From: Flavimaribacter sediminis
GTDB lineage: Bacteria; Pseudomonadota; Alphaproteobacteria; Rhizobiales; Rhizobiaceae
Direction of reading: 5' to 3'
NCBI RefSeq assembly: GCF_019492055.1
Contig: NZ_JAICBX010000001.1
Location: forward strand, 744,001-808,000
Length of the DNA: 64,000 nucleotides
A program made the position numbers and the translations under genes. Of this stretch, positions 26,547 through 35,201 are shown one piece after another; within the stretch, counting starts at the first letter, position 1; each line of letters opens with the position of its first letter. The notes under the pieces were generated by a model that did no database searches, had not been told where the DNA came from, and worked only from the letters and a program-made list of their open reading frames with translations.

Positions 26547-26684
26547 CACTGCCTCCATTCGACGCCTTGTCATCGCTACACTGAAATGTATACATGCACG
26601 CGTTCCCGAGCCGGACGCGCGGCGCGGGACGCATAAATCCCCGCTGCGCGCGCCAAGGCGCGCACTTGCCTGACAGAGGTTTTC

Positions 26685-27542
26685 ATGGATTCCAACCGCT
26701 TCATTATCGCCGCCCATTGCGTCAATCGTCCGGGCATCGTTTCAGCCGTTTCCACCGCGATTTTCGGGCTCGGTTGCAACATTCTCGACTCCCAGCAATT
26801 CGACGATACGGAGAGCGGCCGGTTTTTCGTGCGCATGGTGTTCAACCACGACACGGTCACGCTGGACGAGGTGAGGGCGGTTCTGGAGCCGGTGATGAGC
26901 GAACTCGACATGGAGTGGACGCTTCGCGACCGCGAACACCGCCGCAAGGTGCTGCTGCTGGCGTCGCGTTTCGACCATTGCCTGGGCGATCTTCTCTATC
27001 GCTGGCGCAGCGGCGACCTTGAAATGGATGTGGTCGGCATCATTTCCAACTATCCGCGGGACACCTACAAGCAGATCACGATGGGAGACATTCCGTTCCA
27101 TCATCTGCCGATCACCAAGGAAACAAAGCCGCAGCAGGAACAGCAGATCACCGATCTGATCGAGGAAACCGGCGCAGAACTGGTCGTGCTGGCCCGCTAC
27201 ATGCAGATATTGTCGGACCAGATGTCACGCAGCCTGTCGGGCAAATGCATCAATATCCACCACTCGTTCCTGCCGGGTTTCAAGGGCGCGCGGCCCTATC
27301 ACCAGGCGCATGAGCGCGGGGTGAAACTGATCGGCGCGACGGCGCATTTCGTCACCGGTGATCTCGACGAGGGACCGATCATCGAACAGGACGTCGAACG
27401 GATCAGCCACCGCGACACGCCCGAGGGTCTGGTTCGCAAGGGACGGGACATCGAGAGGCGGGTGCTTGCGCGCGCAGTGCGTTACTATCTGCAGGACCGG
27501 GTCTTCATGAACGGTAACAAGACGGTGGTCTTTCCGGAATAG
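26685..27542 (+). CDS. purU: Formyltetrahydrofolate deformylase
   Basis: A 285-residue protein. Residues 1-85 form an ACT domain that begins [19 protein letters not shown]; residues 90-285 are a formyltransferase-type domain with [38 protein letters not shown] (catalytic Asn/His) and [13 protein letters not shown] (catalytic Asp). PurU hydrolyses 10-formyl-THF to THF and formate, balancing one-carbon units and supplying formate for PurT or formate dehydrogenase. The length is typical. It stands alone between the terminator at 26.5 kb and the mannosylfructose operon. Confidence 0.94.
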   Translation: MDSNRFIIAAHCVNRPGIVSAVSTAIFGLGCNILDSQQFDDTESGRFFVRMVFNHDTVTLDEVRAVLEPVMSELDMEWTLRDREHRRKVLLLASRFDHCLGDLLYRWRSGDLEMDVVGIISNYPRDTYKQITMGDIPFHHLPITKETKPQQEQQITDLIEETGAELVVLARYMQILSDQMSRSLSGKCINIHHSFLPGFKGARPYHQAHERGVKLIGATAHFVTGDLDEGPIIEQDVERISHRDTPEGLVRKGRDIERRVLARAVRYYLQDRVFMNGNKTVVFPE

Positions 27543-27601
27543 AAAGACGCTGAATTCCGTTCCGACAACCGCCATGTTGTTTACACGGCTCAGGAAATCG
27601 G

Positions 27602-27616
27602 GTCAGTATCGCTGAC
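27602..27616. promoter_or_regulatory. Inverted repeat GTCAG-N5-CTGAC immediately before the GH32-like start
   Basis: A 5-bp inverted repeat ends at the base before ATG 27617, where a Shine-Dalgarno would be expected but is absent. It could be an operator or a translation-blocking hairpin, or a sign that the transcript is leaderless. Significance is uncertain because the arms are short. Confidence 0.3.
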
Positions 27617-29167
27617 ATGTACGCTTCGCACGGATTTCTTCGCTCCGACATCGGCGATGTCGATATCGTCTGCCATGAGGGCGTCTACCACCTCTTTCAT
27701 CTCGTCCTGCCCAATCATGACTTCATCGCCCATGCGGTCAGCAAGGACGGGATGGCTTGGAACCGGGTTCGCAACGCCCTGTTCGTCGGCGAGCCCGGCG
27801 AATGGGACGACGACATGCTGTGGACGATGCATGTCTCGCCCGACCCGGAAAAACCGGGCTCCTGGCGGATGTTCTACACCGGGCTTTCCCGCGCGGAATT
27901 CGGCCGGGTGCAGCGCGTGGGGCTCGCGCGATCGGACGATCTCTATCACTGGAAGCGCTGCAACAACGGCAATTACCCGCTGGAGATCGACGGCCGGTTT
28001 TATGAATCCAGCGCCGACGAGGGCCGCAAATGGGTGAGCTTCCGCGACCCGTTCTTCTATCGCGACGAGGAAAGCGGCGAGCGGCTGCTGTTATCGTCGG
28101 CGCGGATCAACGAGGGGCCGATCATCCGTCGCGGTTGCGTGGGGCTGGCGCGGGAGGTCGAGCCGGACGTGTTCGTGTTCGACAAGCCGTTGCATCGGCC
28201 GGGCCTCTACGACGACATCGAAGTGCCCAACCTGATTCGCATCAAGCACCGCTACTTCCTGCTCGGATCCATACGCGAAGACACGAAGGTTCATTACTGG
28301 TGGTCGGACCGGATCGAGGGACCCTACGAGAATTTCTACGACAATGTGCTGCTGCCGGAAGGCAATTACGCCGCAAGGATCTGCTGCTACGAGGGCAAAT
28401 ATCTGCTCTTCAACTTCTTCTCGCGGAAGGAAACGTTGTACGGGCGCGAAATCATCACACGGCTGCTGCCGCCGCCAAAAGAGATCGTCTCAGGCAAGGA
28501 CGGCAGGCTGCATCTGAAATCCTTCAGCGGATTCGATGCGCTGGTCTGCGATTGCGAAACGATCAGCGACCCCGGCCAGATTTCCATGCTGTTCGACAAT
28601 CCGCACGCCCGAGTCGAGGACCTGGACGACGGCATGCACATTCTTTGCCCGAGCGGCTATGAGGCGTTTTTGCTGCCGGGCCTGCGGCAGGACTTTCGCC
28701 TGCGCGCCCGCATCGAACTGGCAGGGCTCGGCAAATGCGGAATGGTGATACGCGTGTCGGAAGCGGGCGACGGCTATTACCTGTCGCTCGATCTGGTCAA
28801 GGGAATAGCGCAGATCCGGCACTGGGGCGCCAATCCGACGCCCGAGTTCGAACACGCCTTCACTTACCAGACGCTGCAGACCGGATATTTTCTGTCGAAC
28901 ATCATGCAGGGCGGATGGGAAATCGAAATCGTCTGCCATGGCATGTATCTCGAATTGTCGATCAACGGCCAGGTGACGCTGAGCCTCGTCGACGACGGTT
29001 TTTATGAGGGGCATGTCGGCTTCTACACGGAATCGGCCAATCTCAAACTTGGCGATGTCGTCATGCAGTCGCTCAGTCGACCGACCACCGAGCAGGACAG
29101 CGTGTATACGGCCACGCGGCCTGTCGACGCGGAGATCATTGGACCGGGTCCGGCCAGCGAGATATGA
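27617..29167 (+). CDS. GH32/GH68-like five-bladed beta-propeller glycosidase-family protein
   Basis: A protein of 516 residues. The N-terminal propeller (about 1-310) has DVDIVCHEGVYHLFHLV (nucleophile region), FRDPFFYRDEESGE (RDP motif) and DDIEVPNLIRIKHRYFLLG (acid/base region), the three landmarks of clan GH-J-like enzymes. The C-terminal half (about 340-505) is a beta-sandwich like that of fructan-acting enzymes. It overlaps the phosphatase gene by 4 bases (ATGA), so it is translated with the mannosylfructose genes. A role in cleaving or remodelling a fructose-containing glycoside such as mannosylfructose is inferred. No signal peptide is seen, so it acts in the cytoplasm. Confidence 0.72.
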   Translation: MYASHGFLRSDIGDVDIVCHEGVYHLFHLVLPNHDFIAHAVSKDGMAWNRVRNALFVGEPGEWDDDMLWTMHVSPDPEKPGSWRMFYTGLSRAEFGRVQRVGLARSDDLYHWKRCNNGNYPLEIDGRFYESSADEGRKWVSFRDPFFYRDEESGERLLLSSARINEGPIIRRGCVGLAREVEPDVFVFDKPLHRPGLYDDIEVPNLIRIKHRYFLLGSIREDTKVHYWWSDRIEGPYENFYDNVLLPEGNYAARICCYEGKYLLFNFFSRKETLYGREIITRLLPPPKEIVSGKDGRLHLKSFSGFDALVCDCETISDPGQISMLFDNPHARVEDLDDGMHILCPSGYEAFLLPGLRQDFRLRARIELAGLGKCGMVIRVSEAGDGYYLSLDLVKGIAQIRHWGANPTPEFEHAFTYQTLQTGYFLSNIMQGGWEIEIVCHGMYLELSINGQVTLSLVDDGFYEGHVGFYTESANLKLGDVVMQSLSRPTTEQDSVYTATRPVDAEIIGPGPASEI

Positions 29168-29889
29168 CGCGCGAACCCTATCTGGTCGTCAGCGACATCG
29201 ATGACACGCTGACTGGCGACGCGCAGGCGCTATGCGATCTGGCGGATATACTCGCAGCGCATCGGGACACCGTGCGTTTTGCGCTCAATTCCAGCCGCCC
29301 CTCGGCGAGCGTCGACAAAACCATTGAAACCGAATTTCCGCCGGGCTTCGAAGCCGACGCCTGCATCACCGCGATGGGGACCGAAATCCGCGTCGACGGC
29401 GCTTTGATCGGGGATTGGGAAGCCAGATTCAGCGACTGGCCCCGCGACGAGATTTTTCGCATTGTGGAGGCAGAGGGGCATCCGCCGCATGCGACGGAAT
29501 TCCAGACGCGCTACAAGGTGAGCTTCGCCGTGCCCCGTGGTGGACCGCAGGATCATGTCCGTGAGATTCTTGCAAAAACGGGCGCGGATTGCCGGTTCAT
29601 CGCTTCCGGCGCTGATGATTTCGATATCATCCCGTCGCTTGCCGGAAAGGACAATGCGGCGATTTTTCTTGCCGGTTTCCTTGGAATTTCCACCGAGCGC
29701 CTTATAGTTGCAGGTGACTCTCAGAACGATCTGGCGATGTTCCAGGTCGCATTCCGGGCTATCGCGGTGGGCAACGCCCGCCTGGAACTCCTCGATGCGA
29801 TGCCCGTTAACACCAGTTACCGCGCGACCCGAAACCACGCCGCGGGAGTAATCGAAGGCCTCAGGCATTTCGGTGTGATTTCAGCTTAA
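29164..29889 (+). CDS. mfppB: Mannosylfructose-phosphate phosphatase (HAD-IIB, sucrose-phosphatase-like)
   Basis: A 241-residue HAD-IIB phosphatase. Motif I is VVSDIDDTLTGD near the N-terminus, motif II FALNSSRPS, motif III Lys in SLAGKDNAA and motif IV VAGDSQNDLAMF. The fold and length match sucrose-phosphate phosphatases, including Agrobacterium MfppB (about 248 residues), which dephosphorylates mannosylfructose 6'-phosphate. It lies between the GH32-like gene (4-base overlap) and the glycosyltransferase gene (36-base gap), as expected for the second step of the pathway. Assignment over plain sucrose phosphatase rests on the partner enzyme. Confidence 0.76.
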   Translation: MTREPYLVVSDIDDTLTGDAQALCDLADILAAHRDTVRFALNSSRPSASVDKTIETEFPPGFEADACITAMGTEIRVDGALIGDWEARFSDWPRDEIFRIVEAEGHPPHATEFQTRYKVSFAVPRGGPQDHVREILAKTGADCRFIASGADDFDIIPSLAGKDNAAIFLAGFLGISTERLIVAGDSQNDLAMFQVAFRAIAVGNARLELLDAMPVNTSYRATRNHAAGVIEGLRHFGVISA

Positions 29890-29925
29890 ATAGGCCGCGC
29901 TTTCGCTTGATCGAAAGGACCCTTC

Positions 29926-31212
29926 ATGCCCGAAAACACTCTTGGCTCACTGATGATGATTTCCCTGCACGGTTATGTGGCGGGCTCTCCCGAGCTCGGC
30001 AAGCCGGATACGGGAGGCCAGGTCGTTTTCGTACTCGAACTGGCCAAGCGCTTTGCGCGGCTCGGCTACCGGGTCGACGTCGTCACCCGTCAATTCGAGG
30101 ACCAGCCGGCCGAGGATCGCATCAACGACAATCTGCGCATCTGGCGCATTCCGTTCGGCGGATCCGATTTCATCCGCAAGGAGGACATGCACGACTGGTA
30201 CGGCGATTTCGTCAGCAACCTGCTGGCCGCGGTTCGGGCGCGCAAACTGCACTACGACATCGTCAACAGCCATTACTGGGACGCCGGCGTGTCCGGCCAG
30301 AAAATCGCCGAAGAACTGCAGATCCCGCATATCCACACGCCGCATTCGCTCGGCTGGTGGAAGGCCAAGACCATGAAGGGCGCCAATGAGGCCGACTTCG
30401 CCGATTACCGCTTCGACGAACGGATCCAGAAGGAATTCGTGCTCTACCGCAATTGCGATCACATCATCGCGACGAGCGAACATCAGGTCCAGCTCATCGA
30501 GAAACAGTACGACATGCCGCGGGAGAACATCACGATGATTCCTCCAGGCATTGACGAGCAGCGGTTCACACCGGTTCCGCCGCAGAAGCTGAAAGAAATT
30601 CGCCTGAAACACGACCTGAAACCGACCGACGTCTATGTCGTGGGGCGGGCCGCCACCAACAAGGGGTACGACCTGATCATCGACGCGCTGCCGACCTTGA
30701 AGGAGCTGCAGCCGAAAGCGCGTCTTGTGCTTGCCGCAGGCGCCAATTCCGCCGCCGACAAGAAATTGCTGACGCGCTGGAAGAAGAAGGCCGAGGAGAT
30801 CGGCGTGGCCGACAGTGTGGACTGGCGCGGTTATGTGGCGGACGACGACCTTGCGGACTATTACCGCGCCGCGGGCGTCTTCGCCCTGCCGTCACGCTAC
30901 GAACCCTTCGGGATGACGGCGGTCGAGGCGATGGCCTGCGGCACGCCGACGGTGCTGACGACGCGCGGGGGACTTTTCGACCAGATCGAATTCGGCCGGC
31001 ACGCCCTTGTCGCGGACCCGACGCGTCCGGTCGAATTCGCGACCATGATCAACATGGCCCTGCAGTATCCGTGGCTTCGCGACACGCTGATCGTCGAAGG
31101 CGCGCGCTTCGCCCGCCGCCAATTCGGCTGGACCGGCATTGCGAGGCGCACCATCGGCATATTCGAGCGCTTCAAGGGCCGTTATGAGCCGGAGCTTGAT
31201 GAATCGGCGTGA
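29926..31212 (+). CDS. mfpsA: Mannosylfructose-phosphate synthase (GT4, sucrose-phosphate-synthase-like)
   Basis: A 428-residue GT-B enzyme. Blocks include DTGGQVVFVLELA near 29-40, RRIP-like IWRIPFGGSDFIRKEDM, NSHYWDAGVSGQ, HIHTPHSLGWWK, VGRAATNKGYDLIIDALP, and the donor-site SRYEPFGMTAVEAMACGTPTV. These blocks agree closely with Agrobacterium MfpsA as I recall it, including FEDQPAED-like and ATNKGYDL segments, so GDP-mannose plus fructose 6-phosphate is the likely reaction. Sucrose-phosphate synthase is the alternative. The product is a compatible solute against osmotic stress. Confidence 0.77.
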   Translation: MPENTLGSLMMISLHGYVAGSPELGKPDTGGQVVFVLELAKRFARLGYRVDVVTRQFEDQPAEDRINDNLRIWRIPFGGSDFIRKEDMHDWYGDFVSNLLAAVRARKLHYDIVNSHYWDAGVSGQKIAEELQIPHIHTPHSLGWWKAKTMKGANEADFADYRFDERIQKEFVLYRNCDHIIATSEHQVQLIEKQYDMPRENITMIPPGIDEQRFTPVPPQKLKEIRLKHDLKPTDVYVVGRAATNKGYDLIIDALPTLKELQPKARLVLAAGANSAADKKLLTRWKKKAEEIGVADSVDWRGYVADDDLADYYRAAGVFALPSRYEPFGMTAVEAMACGTPTVLTTRGGLFDQIEFGRHALVADPTRPVEFATMINMALQYPWLRDTLIVEGARFARRQFGWTGIARRTIGIFERFKGRYEPELDESA

Positions 31213-31268
31213 GGTTGAAATTCCGGATGGTTGGGCTTTGACTTTGAATCGGCAGATGCATCGCAAAC

Positions 31269-31297
31269 TTGATGGAAACCCGAGAAACTCTTATATT
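31269..31297 (+). promoter_or_regulatory. Sigma70-type promoter for the AbiEii-like pair
   Basis: TTGATG and TATATT are separated by exactly 17 bases. The -10 box ends 9 bases before the ATG at 31307, so transcription would start within a few bases of the start codon, giving a leaderless or nearly leaderless mRNA. Confidence 0.55.
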
Positions 31298-31306
31298 CCG
31301 GATGTT

Positions 31307-31564
31307 ATGACGCATGACACGCAAACCGCGCTGCTGACGACTGTGAACGCTCCATACCAGAACCAGCTGGATGCGGGCGGGCTTGCTGCTGCGCTGAAAA
31401 GCGGGAATGTCGCTCTCGGTCAGGTGTCGTCGTTCTTTATGGAAATCGATGTTGAAACGCAGAAGGCGTTTGCGTTAGAGCACGGCATTTCCAACGATAC
31501 TCTGGCGCATGTTGCGAGCGTATTCCAGGATTGGTCCGGCCAATCGGTCGCTTTGGCGACTTGA
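31307..31564 (+). CDS. Small protein upstream of an AbiEii-like toxin, candidate antitoxin
   Basis: An 85-residue soluble protein, unrecognised. It begins MTHDTQTALLTTVNAPYQNQ; the rest (LDAGGLAAALKSGNVAL..., FMEIDVETQKAFALEHGISNDTLAHVASVFQDW) looks helical with a possible helix-turn-helix-like end. It has only 3 bases or so between the predicted transcription start and ATG and its stop overlaps the TTG start of the AbiEii-like gene by 3 bases. This coupled layout is what antitoxin-toxin pairs show, but it is not like the usual AbiEi antitoxin, which is about 200 residues with a winged helix. Confidence 0.55.
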   Translation: MTHDTQTALLTTVNAPYQNQLDAGGLAAALKSGNVALGQVSSFFMEIDVETQKAFALEHGISNDTLAHVASVFQDWSGQSVALAT

Positions 31565-32223
31565 GCTCGTGTACGCGCCCTTCCCAATGGGAAGACCTCC
31601 TCCAACAAGCTTACAGAATTATCGATAACGTCAATCGCACCCACGACCTCCTGACGTCATGGACGTTCGGGGGCGGGACCGCAATGATGCTGCAGATCAA
31701 TCATCGTGAAAGCCACGACATCGATCTGTTTCTCGATGACCCGCAGTTGCTGCCCTATGTCACTGCGTCGGTAGGAGAACTGGAGTTCCAGATTGGCGCG
31801 CCATCCTACAACAGCGATGGAGTCGGACATCTGAAGATTGCCTTTGAGGGTGTTGGTGAAATAGATTTCATCGTTACCGGGCACATACTGGACCCTTATG
31901 CCAAAGCGATTGAAATCCTTGGCAGAGAAGTGGACCTCGAAACCGTGCCCGAGATTATCACCAAGAAGATCAGGTTTCGCGGCGCCAGCATCCAGCCGCG
32001 CGACATCTTCGACATCGCGGCCGCAAGCAACGCCGGGTATGGACAACAACTCCGAGACGCCCTTGCGGAAATCGCAGAATATCGCGACACCGCAGCGCGC
32101 CGGCTCGACGCCCTCAACGAAGACTATGTGAACGCAACGATCCAGCAGCTCATGCTAAAACCAAATTTCGAAGCCACAGCCAGACATGCAATTGCAATTG
32201 CTAGAAGTCTACTTCGATCGTAG
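31561..32223 (+). CDS. Nucleotidyltransferase, AbiEii/AbiGii toxin-like
   Basis: A protein of up to 220 residues with the nucleotidyltransferase signature: TFGGGTAMMLQ (36-46) followed by HRESHDIDLFL with the metal-binding Asp53-x-Asp55. Later blocks such as VPEIITKKIRFRGASIQPRDIFDIAA contain the Lys and Arg/Asp of the AbiEii-like fold. AbiEii-type toxins transfer a nucleotide to a target such as tRNA. The start is uncertain: TTG 31561 overlaps the upstream stop, TTG 31531 is also in frame. It is not linked to any recognisable mobile element, but the pair stands apart from its neighbours. Confidence 0.72.
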   Translation: MSSCTRPSQWEDLLQQAYRIIDNVNRTHDLLTSWTFGGGTAMMLQINHRESHDIDLFLDDPQLLPYVTASVGELEFQIGAPSYNSDGVGHLKIAFEGVGEIDFIVTGHILDPYAKAIEILGREVDLETVPEIITKKIRFRGASIQPRDIFDIAAASNAGYGQQLRDALAEIAEYRDTAARRLDALNEDYVNATIQQLMLKPNFEATARHAIAIARSLLRS

Positions 32224-32267
32224 CAGGCCTGTTGTCCCAGTAAATTTCGGGTCTGCCGAGAGGCCGT

Positions 32268-32300
32268 TCTGGATCCCGCATCAAGTGCGGGATGAGGGAA
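32268..32300. repeat. Intergenic palindromic repeat element
   Basis: ATCCCGCA and TGCGGGAT (8 bp each) enclose TCAAG. The form (TCTGGATCCCGCATCAAG...GATGAGG) matches a dispersed intergenic repeat I know from several alphaproteobacterial genomes, where the palindrome core varies while the outer frame is conserved. It lies 45 bases after the AbiEii-like stop. The rest of 32224-32495 holds no gene. Confidence 0.6.
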
Positions 32301-32450
32301 GTTGGGGAGGCGGGGAGGAACGGATAGTCCGGTGTCCGCAGCATCCGCTGCGCTGGCTTTCACAAAAAGACTTTCATTTTCTCTTCGTCGCGGGAGAAGA
32401 TCCGCGATCCAGGGACTGCCTGAGCACGTTTGCCGAGAGACGCCCGGGAA

Positions 32451-32470
32451 CCCCGCGCCGGGGCGCGGGG
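32451..32470 (-). terminator. GC-rich hairpin downstream of the TIM-barrel isomerase-like gene
   Basis: CCCCGCGC and GCGCGGGG form an 8-bp stem with a 4-base loop, 26 bases beyond the isomerase stop on the reverse strand. It lacks a T-run, so termination would be weak or factor-assisted. Confidence 0.4.
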
Positions 32471-32495
32471 CCAGATCGGTGGGAAATTGGCGTTG

Positions 32496-33314
32496 TTACC
32501 GGGCGAGGCCCTGCGCCTGCAGCCAGGCGATGGAGTCCGGTATGTTCGACTTGTCGCGGATTTCGATGATCAGGCGCGGATTGGAGTCCAGGAGCCCGAG
32601 GGCAGCGAAGACGGATTTCCAGCAGATTGTTCCTTCGCCCAGGCTCCAGTGGCGATCGGCGTAACCGTCGGCGTCCTGCAGGTGGATGTGGTTGAGCAGG
32701 TTTCCGGCTGCATGCACGTAATAGTCGACGGGCGGCGCGCCGGTTGAACCGTGCGCGTAGAAGGCGTGTCCGGTGTCGATCGAGACCCTGACGCTGTCGG
32801 AATCGAAGCTGCGGCACAATTCGACGCGGGCGTGCGGATCCTTGTCCTCGATGTTTTCGATGACAAGAACGCAGCCGATGTCTTCGGCGCGCTTGACGAC
32901 GTCCCTGAGGGTTTCGTGACACCGCTCAACGAGTTGCGCCCGCGCCTCGGCGTAATTGTCGAGATTGTTGTAGTCCCACGTCGTGTAGGGCGAGTGGATG
33001 ACCATCTGGTTCGCGCCAATGGTTTCGCAGACGTCGAGGCCCTGCATGAAGCGCTTCTGCACGACGGCGCGGATGTCCGGATCCTGCGAGGCGATGGTGA
33101 AGCCCCAGAAGGGGCCGTGAATGCCGATCCGGCCTTCATGGCCGTCCAGAAGCTGCTTCGCGCGCTCCGCGGCGGACTGCCAGTCGCCTTCGAGGAGATC
33201 GGCGGAGAAGAAATCCTGGATTTCGAGGTCGCGGGGAAGCTCCCGCATCAGGTCGCGATGTATTTCGTAGTAGTCGAGCGTCATGGCCGCGCCGACAATC
33301 GGTAATTCACTCAT
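32496..33314 (-). CDS. Sugar phosphate isomerase/epimerase-like TIM-barrel protein
   Basis: A 272-residue protein of the AP-endonuclease-2/xylose-isomerase-like barrel. Metal-ligand-like positions are seen in IGIHGPFWGF, MVIHSPYTTWDY, VLVIENIEDKDP (Glu), VSIDTGHAFYAHG (Asp/His), HIHLQDADG and LIIEIRDK (Glu). The substrate is likely a sugar, inositol or hydroxy-acid; it cannot be told. GGA precedes ATG 33314, and an in-frame start at 33395 is less likely. It is divergent from the phosphodiesterase gene, with 250 bases between the two starts. Confidence 0.84.
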   Translation of the reverse strand: MSELPIVGAAMTLDYYEIHRDLMRELPRDLEIQDFFSADLLEGDWQSAAERAKQLLDGHEGRIGIHGPFWGFTIASQDPDIRAVVQKRFMQGLDVCETIGANQMVIHSPYTTWDYNNLDNYAEARAQLVERCHETLRDVVKRAEDIGCVLVIENIEDKDPHARVELCRSFDSDSVRVSIDTGHAFYAHGSTGAPPVDYYVHAAGNLLNHIHLQDADGYADRHWSLGEGTICWKSVFAALGLLDSNPRLIIEIRDKSNIPDSIAWLQAQGLAR

Positions 33315-33564
33315 CAGAGATCCTCGTAACGGGAAGGGGCGGTCGGTGATGCGACCGCGGAACAGACAATGCGCCTGTTGAGGCTGCTCCTTCACATGAT
33401 CACGAAGCGATGACAGACGGATTGCAGTTTGATTTCAGAATTATGATCCAACCAACGGCCGCCTGTGGAGCCGGGGCGGTGAAAATCCGCCGGTATGAAT
33501 ACTGTCACAAACAGCGCCTAGGCTCTTGCTGTCATTCTGCACTGTAATCTCACACACGGCGATC

Positions 33565-35040
33565 ATGAGCATCCAGGCGCGCAAGGCGGTAATTTGTGTT
33601 TTTGACGGTCTGCGGCCGGATATGGTCAGCAAGGAGACAACGCCCAACCTCTGGCGGTTTGCGGCCGATGGCGCATGGCTTAGACAGGCCAGGTCGGTGT
33701 TCCCGTCGATGACGCGCGTCGCCACGACCAGCTTCGCCACCGGGTCGAAGCCGCAGACGCACGGCGTCGTCAACAACGCGTTTTTCCATCGACCGGTGAT
33801 CGCCGATACGGCGCTGGACACCTCAAGGGCCGATCATCTGGCGCTTGCGGAGAAGTTTCACGAGGGGCGGTTCGTGGAGGCCGCCGGTCTCGGATGCGCG
33901 CTCGCCAAGGCCGGCAAGAGCTTTTGCGTCGTCCATTCCGGTTCCGCGGGTTCGGCCTATCTCGTCAACCACCGGGCGTCCCACAACGGTCAGTGGACGT
34001 TTTCCATCCATGGCCGTGAATTCACCCGCACGCCGGGCGCCGTAGACGAGGTTATCGAAAGGTTCGGGCCGCCGCCGCGCAGCAATGGCGCGCCGAAATT
34101 CCAGGAGGCCGACTACGCGACCCGCGTGATGACGGACCATGTGCTTGCCCGCCTGCAGCCCGATGTCGCGCTGATCTGGTTCTCGGAGCCGGACACGTCC
34201 TACCATTACCGTCGGATCGGCTCCCGGGATTCACTCGACGTGACGCGCAAGGTCGACGCCTGTTTCGGCTCGATCCTCGACGCCATTTACAGCGGTCCGG
34301 ACGCTGCAGACACGCTGGTCGTCGCCATGAGCGATCACGGCCAGATCAGCATGACGGGCGAGTTCGACCTGATCGGCGCGCTGAAGGAACGCGGGTTCAA
34401 GGCGACAGACCGCATGGAGGAGGGCGCGGAGGTGCTTGCGACGCACGGATCAGTGTCCGGATTGAGTCTCGTCAATCCCGACGCAATACGGCTGCAGGAT
34501 CTGGCGGCCACGCTGATGCACATGCCGCAAACCGGGATGGTGTTTTCGCGCGACGGCGAGAACGGGGACGCCGCCATCGCCGGGACGCTGGCCTATTCGC
34601 TGATCGGGATCGATCATCCCCGCGCGCCCGATCTTTTCTGGATCGCCCTATCCTCCGCAGCGCCGGACCTTTCCGGCGCGCCCGGAACCGGCCTTTTCAC
34701 CGGCGGCGTTGGCGTTCCGATCGGCGGCGGCATGCATGGCGGCCTCAATCCGCACGAACTCAACACGATGCTCGCTTTCGGCGGCGCCGGCATAGAGAGC
34801 GTCGGACAGATTGACGACGCCACGGACCTGACCGCAATTGCGCCGACGGTTCTGGCCATGATGGGCGTCGCGGCGCCTGACACGATGACCGGCAAGCCGA
34901 TCGCCGCAGTGACCGGGCAGGCGCGTCCACGAAGCACCCGCAGACGCATCGAAGCGGAGTTTAACGGTTTTCGTCAGTCGCTCGACATTGTGGAGCTTGA
35001 AAACTCAAACATCGTGCTCGGCGGTGGAAGAGAAGTCTGA
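33565..35040 (+). CDS. Type I phosphodiesterase/nucleotide pyrophosphatase family protein
   Basis: A 491-residue member of the alkaline-phosphatase superfamily. Metal ligand Asp is in CVFDGLRPDMV, the Thr nucleophile in FPSMTRVATTSFATG, then NNAFFH, SEPDTSYHY, MSDHGQ (Asp-His) and the late His in MHGGLNPHELN. No signal peptide, so it is cytoplasmic. It would cleave a phosphodiester or pyrophosphate bond; candidates are glycerophosphodiesters, nucleotide sugars or phosphonoacetate. TTG 33526 is in frame but ATG 33565 starts closer to the first strand. The ABC transporter genes follow after 161 bases, so it may process an imported compound. Confidence 0.85.
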   Translation: MSIQARKAVICVFDGLRPDMVSKETTPNLWRFAADGAWLRQARSVFPSMTRVATTSFATGSKPQTHGVVNNAFFHRPVIADTALDTSRADHLALAEKFHEGRFVEAAGLGCALAKAGKSFCVVHSGSAGSAYLVNHRASHNGQWTFSIHGREFTRTPGAVDEVIERFGPPPRSNGAPKFQEADYATRVMTDHVLARLQPDVALIWFSEPDTSYHYRRIGSRDSLDVTRKVDACFGSILDAIYSGPDAADTLVVAMSDHGQISMTGEFDLIGALKERGFKATDRMEEGAEVLATHGSVSGLSLVNPDAIRLQDLAATLMHMPQTGMVFSRDGENGDAAIAGTLAYSLIGIDHPRAPDLFWIALSSAAPDLSGAPGTGLFTGGVGVPIGGGMHGGLNPHELNTMLAFGGAGIESVGQIDDATDLTAIAPTVLAMMGVAAPDTMTGKPIAAVTGQARPRSTRRRIEAEFNGFRQSLDIVELENSNIVLGGGREV

Positions 35041-35201
35041 AAGTCGATGGCGTCCCGATAGTTATCGTTCGTGAACAGTTTAACAAAACTGTCACCGCGC
35101 CGAAAAGACCGGGTCACATTGATTGACTATTGTGAGTGTGACGCAACTTTCCTCCCACGCGTCTGAGTTTAATTCATCACATCACTTACGAGGGCAACTC
35201 A

